In this document: positions 55,951-64,000 of the stretch, piece by piece
How the letters are laid out: every line of letters starts with the position of its first letter
Numbering within the stretch: position 1 is the stretch's first letter
Assembly (NCBI GenBank): GCA_963705545.1
Contig: CAVPJX010000001.1
Coordinates: 1,550,001-1,614,000, forward strand
From: DATBLY01 sp963705545
Lineage (GTDB): Bacteria > Actinomycetota > UBA4738 > HRBIN12
Reading direction: 5' to 3'
Length of the DNA: 64,000 nt
Translations under genes and position numbers: made by a program
Notes under the pieces: model-generated
What the model was told of the DNA's origin: nothing
The model's input: the letters and a program-made list of their open reading frames with translations, nothing else
Database searches by the model: none

Positions 55951-57189
55951 ATGAGCGATGAAGCCGGCGGCGGCGTCGACGACGGCACCGGCACCGGCAC
56001 CGAATCGATCGAGTCGCTCACGGGCCGGCAGGTCGCCGATGTCGCCGTCGGTCCAACCCTGACCCGAGCCGACGCCGAGTCTCGCAAGCGCGCCCCGCTC
56101 AGGATCTACCTCGGCGCCGCCCCCGGCGTCGGCAAGACCTACGCGATGCTCGGCGAGGCCCACCGGCGCGTCGAGCGTGGGACGGACGTCGTCGTCGGGT
56201 GCGCCGAGACGTATGGACGGCAGAACACCGCGCGGATGCTCGAGTCGCTCGAGTGCTTCCCCCAGAAGCGGATCGAGTACCGCGGGGCGACGTTCGACGA
56301 GCTCGACGCGGAGGGGCTGATCGAACGCCACCCCGAAGTCGCGATCGTCGACGAGCTGGCGCACACGAACATCCCTGGGAGCCGCCGGGCGAAGCGGTGG
56401 GAGGACGTGATCGATCTCATGGCGGAGGGGATCGAGGTGATCTCCACCCTGAACGTGCAGCACATCGCGAGCCTGAACGACGTGATCGCGAACGTGACCG
56501 GGATCCGCCAGCGCGAGACCGTTCCCGACTGGCTCGTGGACCTCGCCGATCAGGTCGAGCTCGTGGACATGTCCCCGCACGCCCTGCGGCGACGGATGAT
56601 CCACGGCAACGTGTACCCGGACCAGCGCAAGGCCGAGCTGGCCCTCCGTCGTTTCTTCACCACCGAGAACCTCACGGCCCTGCGCGAGCTGGCGCTGATG
56701 CGGGTCGCGAACCAGGTCGACGACACGCTGCTGGAGCGCTGGTCGGGCTCCCTCACGCCCGAGACCCGCGAGCGTGTGCTGGTCTGCGTCTCGCGCCCCG
56801 AGCTGGCGGAGCCCCTGGTGCGCCGCGGCGCGCGGATCGCTCAGCGTGCGCGGGGAGAGTTCATCGTCGTCCACTCCCGCGAGGGCGACGAGACCCCGAA
56901 GGACGAGTGGATCGCCCCGGTCGAGCGGCTGACGCGCGACCTCGGCGGGACGTTCGAGGTGATCCGCGGCGAGGACCCGGTGGACGCGATCCTCGCGTTC
57001 GCCTACCAGCGGTTCGTGACCCAGATCGTCGTCGGCGAGCCGCTCAAGCCGCGGTGGCAGGAGCTGATCCGCGGCTCGTTCGTCTCGCGGCTGATCCGGC
57101 GCGCGCAGAACATCGACATCCACGTGATCGCGAGGCAATCCTCCGACGTCGAGCTCGCCCACGGGGTCGAGGACGGGGTCAGCCGCTGA
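55951..57189 (+). CDS. KdpD N-terminal regulatory protein (KdpD plus Usp domains, no kinase)
   Basis: 412 residues. After a roughly 45-residue Gly/Asp-rich start comes the KdpD sensor domain with Walker A GAAPGVGKT (55-63) and Walker-B-like VAIVDELAHTN (130-140), then DVIDLMAEGIEVISTLNVQH. A Usp-like domain follows from about 270 (RVLVCVSRPELAEPL). There is no TM and no kinase. It is the cytoplasmic half of KdpD made as its own protein; together with the kinase at 53617 it reconstitutes a normal KdpD. The last 11 bases overlap the convergent OB-fold gene. Confidence 0.93.
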   Translation: MSDEAGGGVDDGTGTGTESIESLTGRQVADVAVGPTLTRADAESRKRAPLRIYLGAAPGVGKTYAMLGEAHRRVERGTDVVVGCAETYGRQNTARMLESLECFPQKRIEYRGATFDELDAEGLIERHPEVAIVDELAHTNIPGSRRAKRWEDVIDLMAEGIEVISTLNVQHIASLNDVIANVTGIRQRETVPDWLVDLADQVELVDMSPHALRRRMIHGNVYPDQRKAELALRRFFTTENLTALRELALMRVANQVDDTLLERWSGSLTPETRERVLVCVSRPELAEPLVRRGARIAQRARGEFIVVHSREGDETPKDEWIAPVERLTRDLGGTFEVIRGEDPVDAILAFAYQRFVTQIVVGEPLKPRWQELIRGSFVSRLIRRAQNIDIHVIARQSSDVELAHGVEDGVSR

Positions 57190-57538
57190 ACTCGAGCTTC
57201 GGGTTCATCATCTTGATGATGCCGCGTTGCTCGCCCAACACGCCCTCCACGACCACGCGGCGGCCCAACGACAGGCCCCCGATCCCGCGCCGACCCATGA
57301 ACATGACGACGGCCTCGCCGGTCCCGTCCGAGATCCGCGCCTCGAGTGCCTCCTTCCCCGCCATCGGGAAGACGGTCAGCCGGCGGATCACGCCGGCGAT
57401 GCGCACCGGTCGGCGCAGGGGGGCCTCCGCGATCCGGACGGAGTCAGGGATCGTGTCGGCCCACTCCTTCGTCTCCGCCGCTAGGCGCGACTCATCGCTC
57501 TCGGTCAGCCGATCGAGGCGGCGGCGGAGCCAGCCCAT
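57179..57538 (-). CDS. OB-fold nucleic-acid-binding protein
   Basis: 119 residues. Residues about 40-115 are an OB-fold tRNA_anti-like domain (VRIAGVIRRLTVFPMAGKEALEARISDGTGEAVVMF and GRRVVVEGVLGEQRG). A related gene (Rv2694c, from memory) lies close to ceoB/ceoC in M. tuberculosis, so its position here fits the lineage even though the kdp locus has come between. Function unknown. ATG at 57538; preceded by hppA (5-bp gap). Confidence 0.85.
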   Translation of the reverse strand: MGWLRRRLDRLTESDESRLAAETKEWADTIPDSVRIAEAPLRRPVRIAGVIRRLTVFPMAGKEALEARISDGTGEAVVMFMGRRGIGGLSLGRRVVVEGVLGEQRGIIKMMNPKLEFSG

Positions 57539-57543
57539 CGGGA

Positions 57544-59802
57544 CTACGAGGCGGACGTCGTGGCGGCGTCCGCGCCGGACAGGTCCAGGTCGGACTTCCG
57601 CGTCTTCGAGATGTAGATCGACGTCGCCAGGACCGCCGCCGCGATCAGCCCGATCGCGAGCCGCAGGCCGGTGTCCCCGGCGTGCTCCACGACGACCGGC
57701 GCGATCAGGAGCGCCACCAGGTTCATCACCTTGATCAACGGGTTCAGCGCCGGACCGGCCGTGTCCTTGAACGGGTCGCCGACCGTGTCGCCGATCACGG
57801 CGGCCTTGTGGCTGTCGCTGCCCTTGCCGCCGTAGTGACCTTCCTCGATGTACTTCTTCGCGTTGTCCCACGCGCCGCCGGAGTTCGACAGCATCACGGC
57901 GAGGAGCTGGCCGGTCACGATCGCACCGGCTAGGAACGCACCGAGCGACTCCTCCTTCAGCAGGAACCCCGCGATGATCGGGGACAGGACCGCGAGCAGG
58001 CCGGGCGTCGTCAACTCGCGGAGGGAGGTCTTCGTGCAGATGTCCACGACGCGGCTGTAGTCCGGCTTCTCGGTGTAGTCCATGATCCCGGGGTGGTCCC
58101 GGAACTGGTTGCGGACCTCGACCACGACCTGTTGTGCCGCGCGGCCGACGGCCCGGATCGCGAGCGAGGAGAACAGGAACGCGATCGTCCCGCCGGCCAG
58201 GAGGCCGACCAACACCTCCGGATGGTTGATCCGGATGTCGAAGACCGACGCGCCGGCCTCCTTCAGGGCCTCCTCGAAGGAGCTGAACAACGACGTCGCC
58301 GCGATCACCGCGGTCGCGATCGCCATCCCCTTCGTGATGGCCTTCGTCGAGTTCCCGATCGCGTCCAGGCCGCCGAGGATCTCGGCGGGGCGGCCCTCGA
58401 ACTCGCCCGACATCTCCGCGATGCCCTGCGCGTTGTCGGACACGGGCCCGAACGTGTCCATCGAGACGATCACGCCGACCGTGGTGAGCAACCCCATCCC
58501 GGTGAGCGCGATGAAGTAGACGCTCTCGGCGACCGAGTCCCCGAGCAGGAAGGAGCAGATCATGGCGCCCGCGATCACGAGCGCCGACCATACGGTCGAC
58601 TCCATGCCGCTCGAGAACCCGGACAGGATCGTCGTGGCCGGTCCCGTGACGGTGGCCTCGGCGATCTCCTGGACCGGCTTGTACTTCGTGTCGGTGTAGT
58701 ACTGCGTCAGCACCTGGATCACGCTCGCCAGCACCAGGCCGATCGAGACCGCGATCGCCGGCGCCCAGCTGTCCATGTAGACCTTCGAGATCACGAACAC
58801 GGCGGCCGCCGAGATCAAGGCGGACAGGAAGAACCCGCGGTTGATCGCCCGCATCCCGTGCTCGTCCTCGGAGCGCGGCGAGACCGCGAGGATCCCGACG
58901 ATCGACGTGACCACGCCGACCGCGCGGACGAACAGCGGGAACATCACGCCGACGATCGCGCCCTGGGGGGTGTCGGCGAACGCCGCGGCCCCGAGGATCA
59001 GCGAGGCGACCAGCGTGACCTCGTACGACTCGAACAGGTCGGCGGCCATCCCCGCGCAGTCGCCCACGTTGTCGCCCACGTTGTCGGCGATCGTGGCGGC
59101 GTTGCGGGGGTCGTCCTCGGGGATCCCCTGCTCGATCTTGCCGACGAGGTCGGCGCCGACGTCGGCCGCCTTCGTGAAGATCCCGCCGCCGACCCGCATG
59201 AACATCGCGAGGAGCGCGCCGCCGAAGCCGAAGCCGACCAGCACGCTCGTGGCGTCGCCCTGGAAGATCAGCAGGATCGCGGTCGCGCCGAACAGGCCGA
59301 GCCCGACCGTGAACATCCCGGCGACGCCGCCGGCGCGGAAGGCGATCCGCATCGCCTGGCGCAGTCCCGACTCGCGGGCCGCGTTCGCCGTGCGGACGTT
59401 CGCGCGGACCGCGAGCCACATCCCGACGTAGCCCGTGAGCGCCGAGAACCCCGCGCCCAGGATGAAGGCGGCCGAGCGGCCGAACCGGAGCGCGAACTCC
59501 GAGTGCTCCGCGTTCTCCGGGACCGGCAGGATGAAGAACAACGCGACGGTCAGCAGCGCCAGGAAGACGGCGAGGGTCCGGAACTGACGGCTCAGGTACG
59601 CCTTCGCGCCCTCCTGGATCGCCCGGGCGATCTCCTTCATCTTCTCGGTGCCCTCGGGTGCGGCCAGCACCTCCCGGACCAGGTAGTACGCGAAGACCAG
59701 GGCGAGCAGCGAGATGCCCAGGATCAGCCAGAGCATCGTCGTCTCGAACGATCCGAAGACGGCCTCGATCGGACCGCCCTCCTGGGCCAGGACGCCGTGC
59801 AT
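57544..59802 (-). CDS. hppA: Membrane-bound H+-translocating pyrophosphatase
   Basis: 752 residues, about 16 TM. It couples pyrophosphate hydrolysis to proton export. Signatures: [21 protein letters not shown], the Mg-PPi site [36 protein letters not shown] and [20 protein letters not shown]. The diagnostic position reads [10 protein letters not shown] with Lys, the mark of K+-independent H+-PPases (K+-dependent ones have Ala there). ATG at 59802 has GAGGAGG just upstream and a TATACT -10 at 59872-59867 (minus strand). Confidence 0.96.
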   Translation of the reverse strand: MHGVLAQEGGPIEAVFGSFETTMLWLILGISLLALVFAYYLVREVLAAPEGTEKMKEIARAIQEGAKAYLSRQFRTLAVFLALLTVALFFILPVPENAEHSEFALRFGRSAAFILGAGFSALTGYVGMWLAVRANVRTANAARESGLRQAMRIAFRAGGVAGMFTVGLGLFGATAILLIFQGDATSVLVGFGFGGALLAMFMRVGGGIFTKAADVGADLVGKIEQGIPEDDPRNAATIADNVGDNVGDCAGMAADLFESYEVTLVASLILGAAAFADTPQGAIVGVMFPLFVRAVGVVTSIVGILAVSPRSEDEHGMRAINRGFFLSALISAAAVFVISKVYMDSWAPAIAVSIGLVLASVIQVLTQYYTDTKYKPVQEIAEATVTGPATTILSGFSSGMESTVWSALVIAGAMICSFLLGDSVAESVYFIALTGMGLLTTVGVIVSMDTFGPVSDNAQGIAEMSGEFEGRPAEILGGLDAIGNSTKAITKGMAIATAVIAATSLFSSFEEALKEAGASVFDIRINHPEVLVGLLAGGTIAFLFSSLAIRAVGRAAQQVVVEVRNQFRDHPGIMDYTEKPDYSRVVDICTKTSLRELTTPGLLAVLSPIIAGFLLKEESLGAFLAGAIVTGQLLAVMLSNSGGAWDNAKKYIEEGHYGGKGSDSHKAAVIGDTVGDPFKDTAGPALNPLIKVMNLVALLIAPVVVEHAGDTGLRLAIGLIAAAVLATSIYISKTRKSDLDLSGADAATTSAS

Positions 59803-59866
59803 GCACCCTCCTCGAACGTGGAAGTGGGAGTTCCCCTCAGCCGTCCCGGCGGGCCGGAACCCGAGC

Positions 59867-59872
59867 AGTATA
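59867..59872 (-). promoter_or_regulatory. -10 element of hppA
   Basis: TATACT on the minus strand, 64 bases before the hppA start, giving a leader of about 57 bases. It is identical to the -10 candidate of clpC. The -35 region is not clear. Confidence 0.45.
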
Positions 59873-59952
59873 GGGAAGGGTCTGCGCGCCTGACCTGGGC
59901 AGACTCCACGCCCACCGACCACGTCGGGCGATGCCTGCGACGCCCTGAGCGC

Positions 59953-61336
59953 TCACGTGCTCGTTCCGCGTCGAGGACTCGGCGAGAGGCGCAGCAGCAC
60001 GTAGCCGAGCGCGGCCGCGACCGTCGAGGCCACCAGGATCGAGACCTTCGCCACCGCCAGCTCCTCGCCGCCTCTGAACGCGAGGCCGGCGATGAACAGC
60101 GCGACCGTGAATCCGATCCCGGCGGTCGCCCCCATCCCCGCGAGGTCACCCCACCCGACCTCGGGGGCGAGCACGCCCAGCCGTGAGCGAACCGCGACGA
60201 AGGACCCGGCCAGCACGCCGATCAGTCCCGATCACGAGCCCGAGGAAGATGCCGAGCCCGAACGGCGTGGTGACGACGTCGGCGAGCGCCGACCACGAGA
60301 GCTCCACGCCGGCGTTCGCCAGGGCGAAGATCGGAAGGATCACGAAGCTCGACCACGGCAGCAAGACGTGCTCGACGCGGGCGAGGGGCGAGACGGCCTC
60401 CTTCGACAGCCAGGAGAGCCGGAGCCACAGGTACGCATCGGCGTCGGGCGGCTCCGGCCGGTCGCTGGTCTCGTCCGCCGTCCGGCGCGCCTCCTGGCTC
60501 ACCGCCGCCGACCGCTGGAAGGGATACGCCGGCGTCAACAGCCCGAGCACGACGCCCGCGATCGTCGGGTGGACCCCCGCCCGCAGCATCGCGTACCAGA
60601 GGCCGACCCCGAGGATGATGTAGGGAAGGGCAGCGCGGACGTGGATCCGTTGGAGGCCGACGATCGCGAGCACGATCGCGAGCGCGACGACGAGCGGGCC
60701 GAGCGATACCCCGGACGAATAGAACAGGGCGATCACCACGATCGCACCGATGTCGTCCACGATCGCGAGCGTCAGGAGCAGGGGCTTGAGCGGCGACGGC
60801 GCGTAGGCCGCGGCGAGCGTCAACGCGCCGAGGGCGAAGGCGATGTCGGTGGCCATCGGGATCCCCCACCCCCGCTCGGCGGCGGTCCCGGCGTTCAGCG
60901 CCAGGAAGACCAGCGCGGGGACCGCCATCCCGCCTACCGCTGCGACGGCGGGGACGGCCGCGGCGCGCCACTCGCGGAGCTCGCCGGTCGTGAGCTCCCT
61001 CTTGATCTCGAGGCCGACGACCAGGAAGAAGATCGTCATCAGCCCGTCGTCGACCCAGTGACGGAGATCGTCGGTCAGGGACCAACCCCCGACGTGGATC
61101 GAGACCTCCGTCGTCCAGAGCCGCTCGTACGAATCGCCCCACGGCGAGTTCGCCCAGAGCAGCGCGACGACCACGGCTGCGAGGAGCAGCACGGCGCTCG
61201 CCGTCGAGGTCTGCAGGAACTCCTGCAGGGGACGCAGGACGCGGCGGGAGACCACGGTGTCGCGACGGCTGAACGGGGACCGGACGACGACGTCCGCCGT
61301 CGGGTCGCGTCGGTCCTCAGGGCGCCGGCCGGTCAT
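59953..61336 (-). pseudogene. nhaA: NhaA Na+/H+ antiporter, frame-broken near the C-terminus
   Basis: From ATG 61336 (GGAGGAG 5 bases upstream) the first frame gives the NhaA core: VLLLAAVVVALLWANSP, DGLMTIFFLVVGLEIKREL, the ion-site block PMATDIAFALGALTLA and LAIVDDIGAIVVIALF with the two Asp. It continues through the later TM segments to GLVIG, then a frame change at about 60221-60232. The second frame resumes at once with LIGVLAGSFVAVR and runs through MGATAGIGFTVALFIAGLAF to a stop at 59953. One base appears to be missing or extra. The last two TM helices are therefore cut off as sequenced. Either a real mutation or an assembly error. Confidence 0.85.
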
Positions 61337-61495
61337 GGGTCTCCTCCTACCGAGCGAACCCCTCGCTCGGGCCGACCAGGCTTCCCGGCACGCCGAGCGC
61401 AGCCTACCCCACCGGTCGCCCGAGGCGTCCGCCACGACTTCGCAACGCGGGGATGGTTGTTGGGCCTCCGACCCCCCCGTACCCTGAACGGCGGT

Positions 61496-62218
61496 TTGTC
61501 CGAAGGCCGTCACGTCAGCCGCTCCTCACGCAAGCCCGCCCTCATCGTCGGCGGGATCATCGCCGTCCTCGTGATCGGCGTCGTCGTGGTGGTCCTCACG
61601 GGTGGTGGCGACGGCGCCGCCGGGATCATCCCGGGGATCGGCGGGGACGAAGGTCCCGTGACGCCGGAGTTCGCGTTCGAGACGACGAAGGTCCTAGCCG
61701 TACCGACCCGTCCCGACGTCACGCCCGAGGAGCTGAAGTCTCAGGCCGAGCCGGCCGCGGACGAGATCGCGGCCCTCATGGACACGCTCTACCTGGAGGC
61801 GTTCTTCGACGTCGACAACTGGCAGGCGGGGGCCTACGACGAGGTCTGGCCGTTGTTCGAAGGCACGGCTTCCGCCGAGGCGCAGGCGAACGCGGCGGTG
61901 CTGACAGCGGGCACGGGCGCAGGCGACGCCTTCGCCGAGATCGAGCCCGGCTTCGCCGAGCTGAAGACGAAGGTGCTGCTGAACCACCAGGACGAGCCCT
62001 TCTCCGTCGTGGCGGTGGTGATCTTCCGGGCGACGGGCCGCGGCAAGGACGCCGGGCCCGACGTCCTGATGCAGAGCAACGGGCAGTTCACGTTCCGCCA
62101 GATCGACGGCGAGTGGCGGATCGTGGCGTTCCACGTGCAGCGCGACGACGAGGAGCAGACCCAAAGCACCTCGGCGACCCCGGGCACCTCGGCGACCCCA
62201 TCGGCGGAGCCGTCGTGA
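61496..62218 (+). CDS. Membrane-anchored protein of unknown function
   Basis: 240 residues. One N-terminal TM (PALIVGGIIAVLVIGVVVVVL), Gly-rich spacer, then an extracytoplasmic alpha/beta domain of about 150 residues (YLEAFFDVDNWQAGAYDEVW ... QFTFRQIDGEWRIVAFHV) whose ending resembles NTF2-like or Mce-associated folds, and a Ser/Thr/Pro tail. No ATG/GTG fits; TTG at 61496 is the likely start, with TACCCT at 61480-61485 so close that the transcript may be nearly leaderless. Its stop overlaps the LCP gene (GTGA), so the two act together, presumably at the cell envelope. Confidence 0.75.
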   Translation: MSEGRHVSRSSRKPALIVGGIIAVLVIGVVVVVLTGGGDGAAGIIPGIGGDEGPVTPEFAFETTKVLAVPTRPDVTPEELKSQAEPAADEIAALMDTLYLEAFFDVDNWQAGAYDEVWPLFEGTASAEAQANAAVLTAGTGAGDAFAEIEPGFAELKTKVLLNHQDEPFSVVAVVIFRATGRGKDAGPDVLMQSNGQFTFRQIDGEWRIVAFHVQRDDEEQTQSTSATPGTSATPSAEPS

Positions 62219-63168
62219 GCCGGCGCCTGCGGTTCCTCGCTGCAGGCCTGGTGGCCTGGACCCTCGCCAGCGTGGTGGCCGCAGCGTCGCTGATCGGGCT
62301 CGCCGGGCCCGCGTCCGCGCAGACCGGCATCCTGATCGGCAAGGCGCATGCGGGGTTCGCCCCGTCGCGGTCGGGCGACCCCATCGTGATCCTGATGATC
62401 GGCAGCGGCGCCCGCGAGGGCGACGACGTGATGCACTCCCTCGCCGACTCGATCCATGTCGTCTCGATCAACCCCGAGAACCACAAGGCGTCGATCGTGG
62501 GGATCCCCCGCGACTCGTGGGTCCCGATCCCCGGCGTCGGCACCTCGAAGATCAACTCCTCGCTCGTTGCGGGCGGGCCGGACCTGCTGATCGAGACCGT
62601 GGAGTCCCTGTCCGGGCTCACGATCGACTACTGGGCGATCACCACGTTCTGGGGGATCACGGACCTCGTCGACGAGCTCGGCGGCCTGACGATCGACATC
62701 CCGTTCTCGATGGACGACTACAACTCCGGCGCGAGCTTCGAGCCGGGGACCTACACGCTCAACGGCAAGCAGACGCTCGCGTTCTCGCGGGACCGCCACA
62801 GCTTCTCGCAGGGCGACTTCGCCCGCTCCGAGAACGGCGGTCGCATCCTGCTCGCCTTCCTCGAACAGTTCCGTTCGGCCTTCCAGAAGGACCAGTCGGA
62901 GCTGTTCCCGTGGCTCGCCGCCGGCATGAAGTACGTGGACGCGTCGATGCCGCTCGACGAGGCGATGGACCTGGCGTACACCGCCTCGCACGTGAACCCG
63001 AACGGGGTCGCGAACGCGGTCCTGCCCGGGACGAGCGGGATGGAGGGCGACATCTCGGTGGTCTACCTCTCCTCGTCGTCGGCCGACGCGATCTTCGCCG
63101 ACATCGCGCCCGACGCGGTCCTGTCGAAGGCGAACACGCCGCCGAGCCCCACCGCGAACGAGACCTGA
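62215..63168 (+). CDS. LCP (LytR-CpsA-Psr) family protein, divergent
   Basis: 317 residues. Signal peptide/TM at the N-terminus ending PASAQ, then an LCP domain (about 55-290): VSINPENHKASIVGIPRDSWVPIPG, KINSSLVAGG, LVDELGGLTIDIP, and TLAFSRDRHSFSQGDFARSENG. LCP enzymes attach glycopolymers to peptidoglycan via undecaprenyl-linked substrates. The usual N-terminal motif (GSDxR ... RSDT) reads GSGAREG ... LADS here, so one conserved Asp and one Arg are replaced. The later Arg-Asp motif is intact. Activity is uncertain. GTG overlaps the previous stop. Confidence 0.88.
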   Translation: MSRRLRFLAAGLVAWTLASVVAAASLIGLAGPASAQTGILIGKAHAGFAPSRSGDPIVILMIGSGAREGDDVMHSLADSIHVVSINPENHKASIVGIPRDSWVPIPGVGTSKINSSLVAGGPDLLIETVESLSGLTIDYWAITTFWGITDLVDELGGLTIDIPFSMDDYNSGASFEPGTYTLNGKQTLAFSRDRHSFSQGDFARSENGGRILLAFLEQFRSAFQKDQSELFPWLAAGMKYVDASMPLDEAMDLAYTASHVNPNGVANAVLPGTSGMEGDISVVYLSSSSADAIFADIAPDAVLSKANTPPSPTANET

Positions 63169-63237
63169 CCCGAGCAACTCACGCGGCGTCGGACGGGAAG
63201 CCGAGCGTCCGCAGGACCTCTGCTAGGCTCGCTCGAC

Positions 63238-63330
63238 CCGGAGGGGAGTAGTCCATCAGGGATCCGTCGTCACCACGGTCGCGCGGGCGACCCGGCGGCC
63301 CCCCGCTCGAAGCGGGGACGAGACCTCCGG
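63238..63330 (+). ncRNA. yybP-ykoY-type (Mn2+) riboswitch
   Basis: In the 5' leader of the cation-exchanger gene. A 7-bp closing helix CCGGAGG (63238-63244) with CCTCCGG (63324-63330) encloses both conserved loop motifs of the family: GGGGAGTAG (63243-63251) and ACGAGACC (63318-63325). Between them are CGTCGTCACCACGG, like the internal loop of actinobacterial members, and a hairpin CCCCGCT/AGCGGGG (63301-63317). A TAGGCT -10 candidate lies upstream at 63223-63228. Known members sense Mn2+ and control exporters. Confidence 0.8.
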
Positions 63331-63364
63331 CCTCGATCCGTACGGAGGAGGCTGGGGACCGCCG

Positions 63365-64000
63365 GTGACGACGCTCCACGACGATCTGCTCGACATCCAC
63401 CCCGCCCGCCAGCGCATCTCGCTCGCGCTCGCCGTCGGGGTCACGGTCCCCGCGCTCGCCGTGCGGGCGCTCGACCCGACGTTGCCCAACGCGGTCGGGG
63501 CGTTGATCTTCGGCCTCGCGATCGTGGGGTCGGCGTTCATCCTGTCGTGGGCGGCCGAGGCCGCGCAGCTCGACATCTCGGCCGGCCTTGCGATCGCCCT
63601 GCTGGCCCTGATCGCCGTCCTGCCCGAGTACGCGGTGGACTTCGTCTTCGCCTGGCAGGGCGGGAACTCGTTCGAGCAGTACGGCGCGTCGTGTCCGCCG
63701 ATCGGCGGTGGGACCGAGTCGCCGTGCTCGCTCGCCCTGGCGAACATGACCGGGGCGAACCGGCTGTTGATCGGCGTCGGGTGGACGATGGTCGTGTTCA
63801 TCGCCTGGTACCGGATCCGGCGGCGGTCGGGCCGCGGCGCCGCGCGTGCATGGGAGGGCGTGAAGCTCGATCGTGAGCACTCGATCGAGCTCGCGTTCCT
63901 CGCGATCGCGACGGTGTACTCGCTGACGCTCCCGCTGAAGCACTCGATCACGCCGTTCGACGCGCTCGTCCTGATCACGATCTTCGCCCTCTACACGATC
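63365..64000 (+). CDS. CaCA-superfamily cation exchanger (partial, runs off the end)
   Basis: 212 residues visible; the C-terminus is beyond the window. About five TM segments so far. The first alpha-repeat is recognisable: GLAIALLALIAVLPEYAVDF followed by LALANMTGANRLLIGVGW, matching the PE...(G)N..G.N pattern of Na+/Ca2+-exchanger-like antiporters. Cytoplasmic loop rich in Arg between the repeats. GTG at 63365. The riboswitch just upstream suggests Mn2+ export or Ca2+/Mn2+ exchange rather than plain Na+/Ca2+ exchange (inference). Confidence 0.85.
   Translation, partial: MTTLHDDLLDIHPARQRISLALAVGVTVPALAVRALDPTLPNAVGALIFGLAIVGSAFILSWAAEAAQLDISAGLAIALLALIAVLPEYAVDFVFAWQGGNSFEQYGASCPPIGGGTESPCSLALANMTGANRLLIGVGWTMVVFIAWYRIRRRSGRGAARAWEGVKLDREHSIELAFLAIATVYSLTLPLKHSITPFDALVLITIFALYTI

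Overview
The window is very G+C-rich DNA with GTG/TTG starts and many 1-8 bp gene overlaps. Its gene order points to the Actinomycetota. The first 17 kb reads, on the minus strand, DUF2342 metallopeptidase-like gene, tilS, hpt, ftsH, folE, folP, folB, folK, Rossmann/DUF2520 gene, panC, coaX, lysS, clpC. From memory this is close to the order in Mycobacterium and Streptomyces. topA-tmk-holB, and a permease divergent from ceoB/ceoC, are further actinobacterial arrangements. Several differences (no lsr2 between lysS and clpC, no panD next to panC, local insertions) suggest a deep or uncultured actinobacterial lineage rather than a well-known genus. Two genes carry frame breaks, so either pseudogenes or uncorrected assembly indels are present.

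Layout. 1-17.8 kb: clpC (partial), a lone receiver, a cNMP-binding protein, and a long minus-strand cluster for folate, pantothenate/CoA, lysyl-tRNA and tRNA-lysidine synthesis, purine salvage and the FtsH protease. 17.8-19.9 kb: small conserved genes and a tRNA-Thr(CGU). 20-29.2 kb: a signalling island. It holds a UspA-UbiB/ABC1 fusion, an operon of a receiver-HTH-adenylate cyclase regulator with a ten-TM histidine kinase and a small membrane protein, a divergent NarL-type regulator, a UspA protein and a second paralogous kinase. 29.3-35.1 kb: two tandem secreted M36 metallopeptidase genes, the second broken. 35.2-44.3 kb: replication and topology genes (holB, MFS-tmk fusion, topA), DedA, GNAT, YihY and HD proteins.

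44.3-64 kb is almost entirely ion homeostasis. It contains a KimA/APC-type permease divergent from the TrkA-type pair ceoB/ceoC, a complete kdpFABC operon, a split KdpD sensor around KdpE, a K+-independent-type membrane pyrophosphatase, a frame-broken nhaA, and a CaCA-type cation exchanger behind a yybP-ykoY-type (Mn2+) riboswitch. A membrane-anchored protein and an LCP-family protein sit between nhaA and the exchanger.

How the parts work together. The Kdp pump, its split sensor, the constitutive K+ uptake genes and the proton pump look like one K+/pH toolkit. The island at 20-29 kb could turn a membrane signal into cAMP, and a cNMP-binding protein lies at 1.9-2.3 kb. No CRISPR array, insertion sequence, prophage or rRNA was seen.
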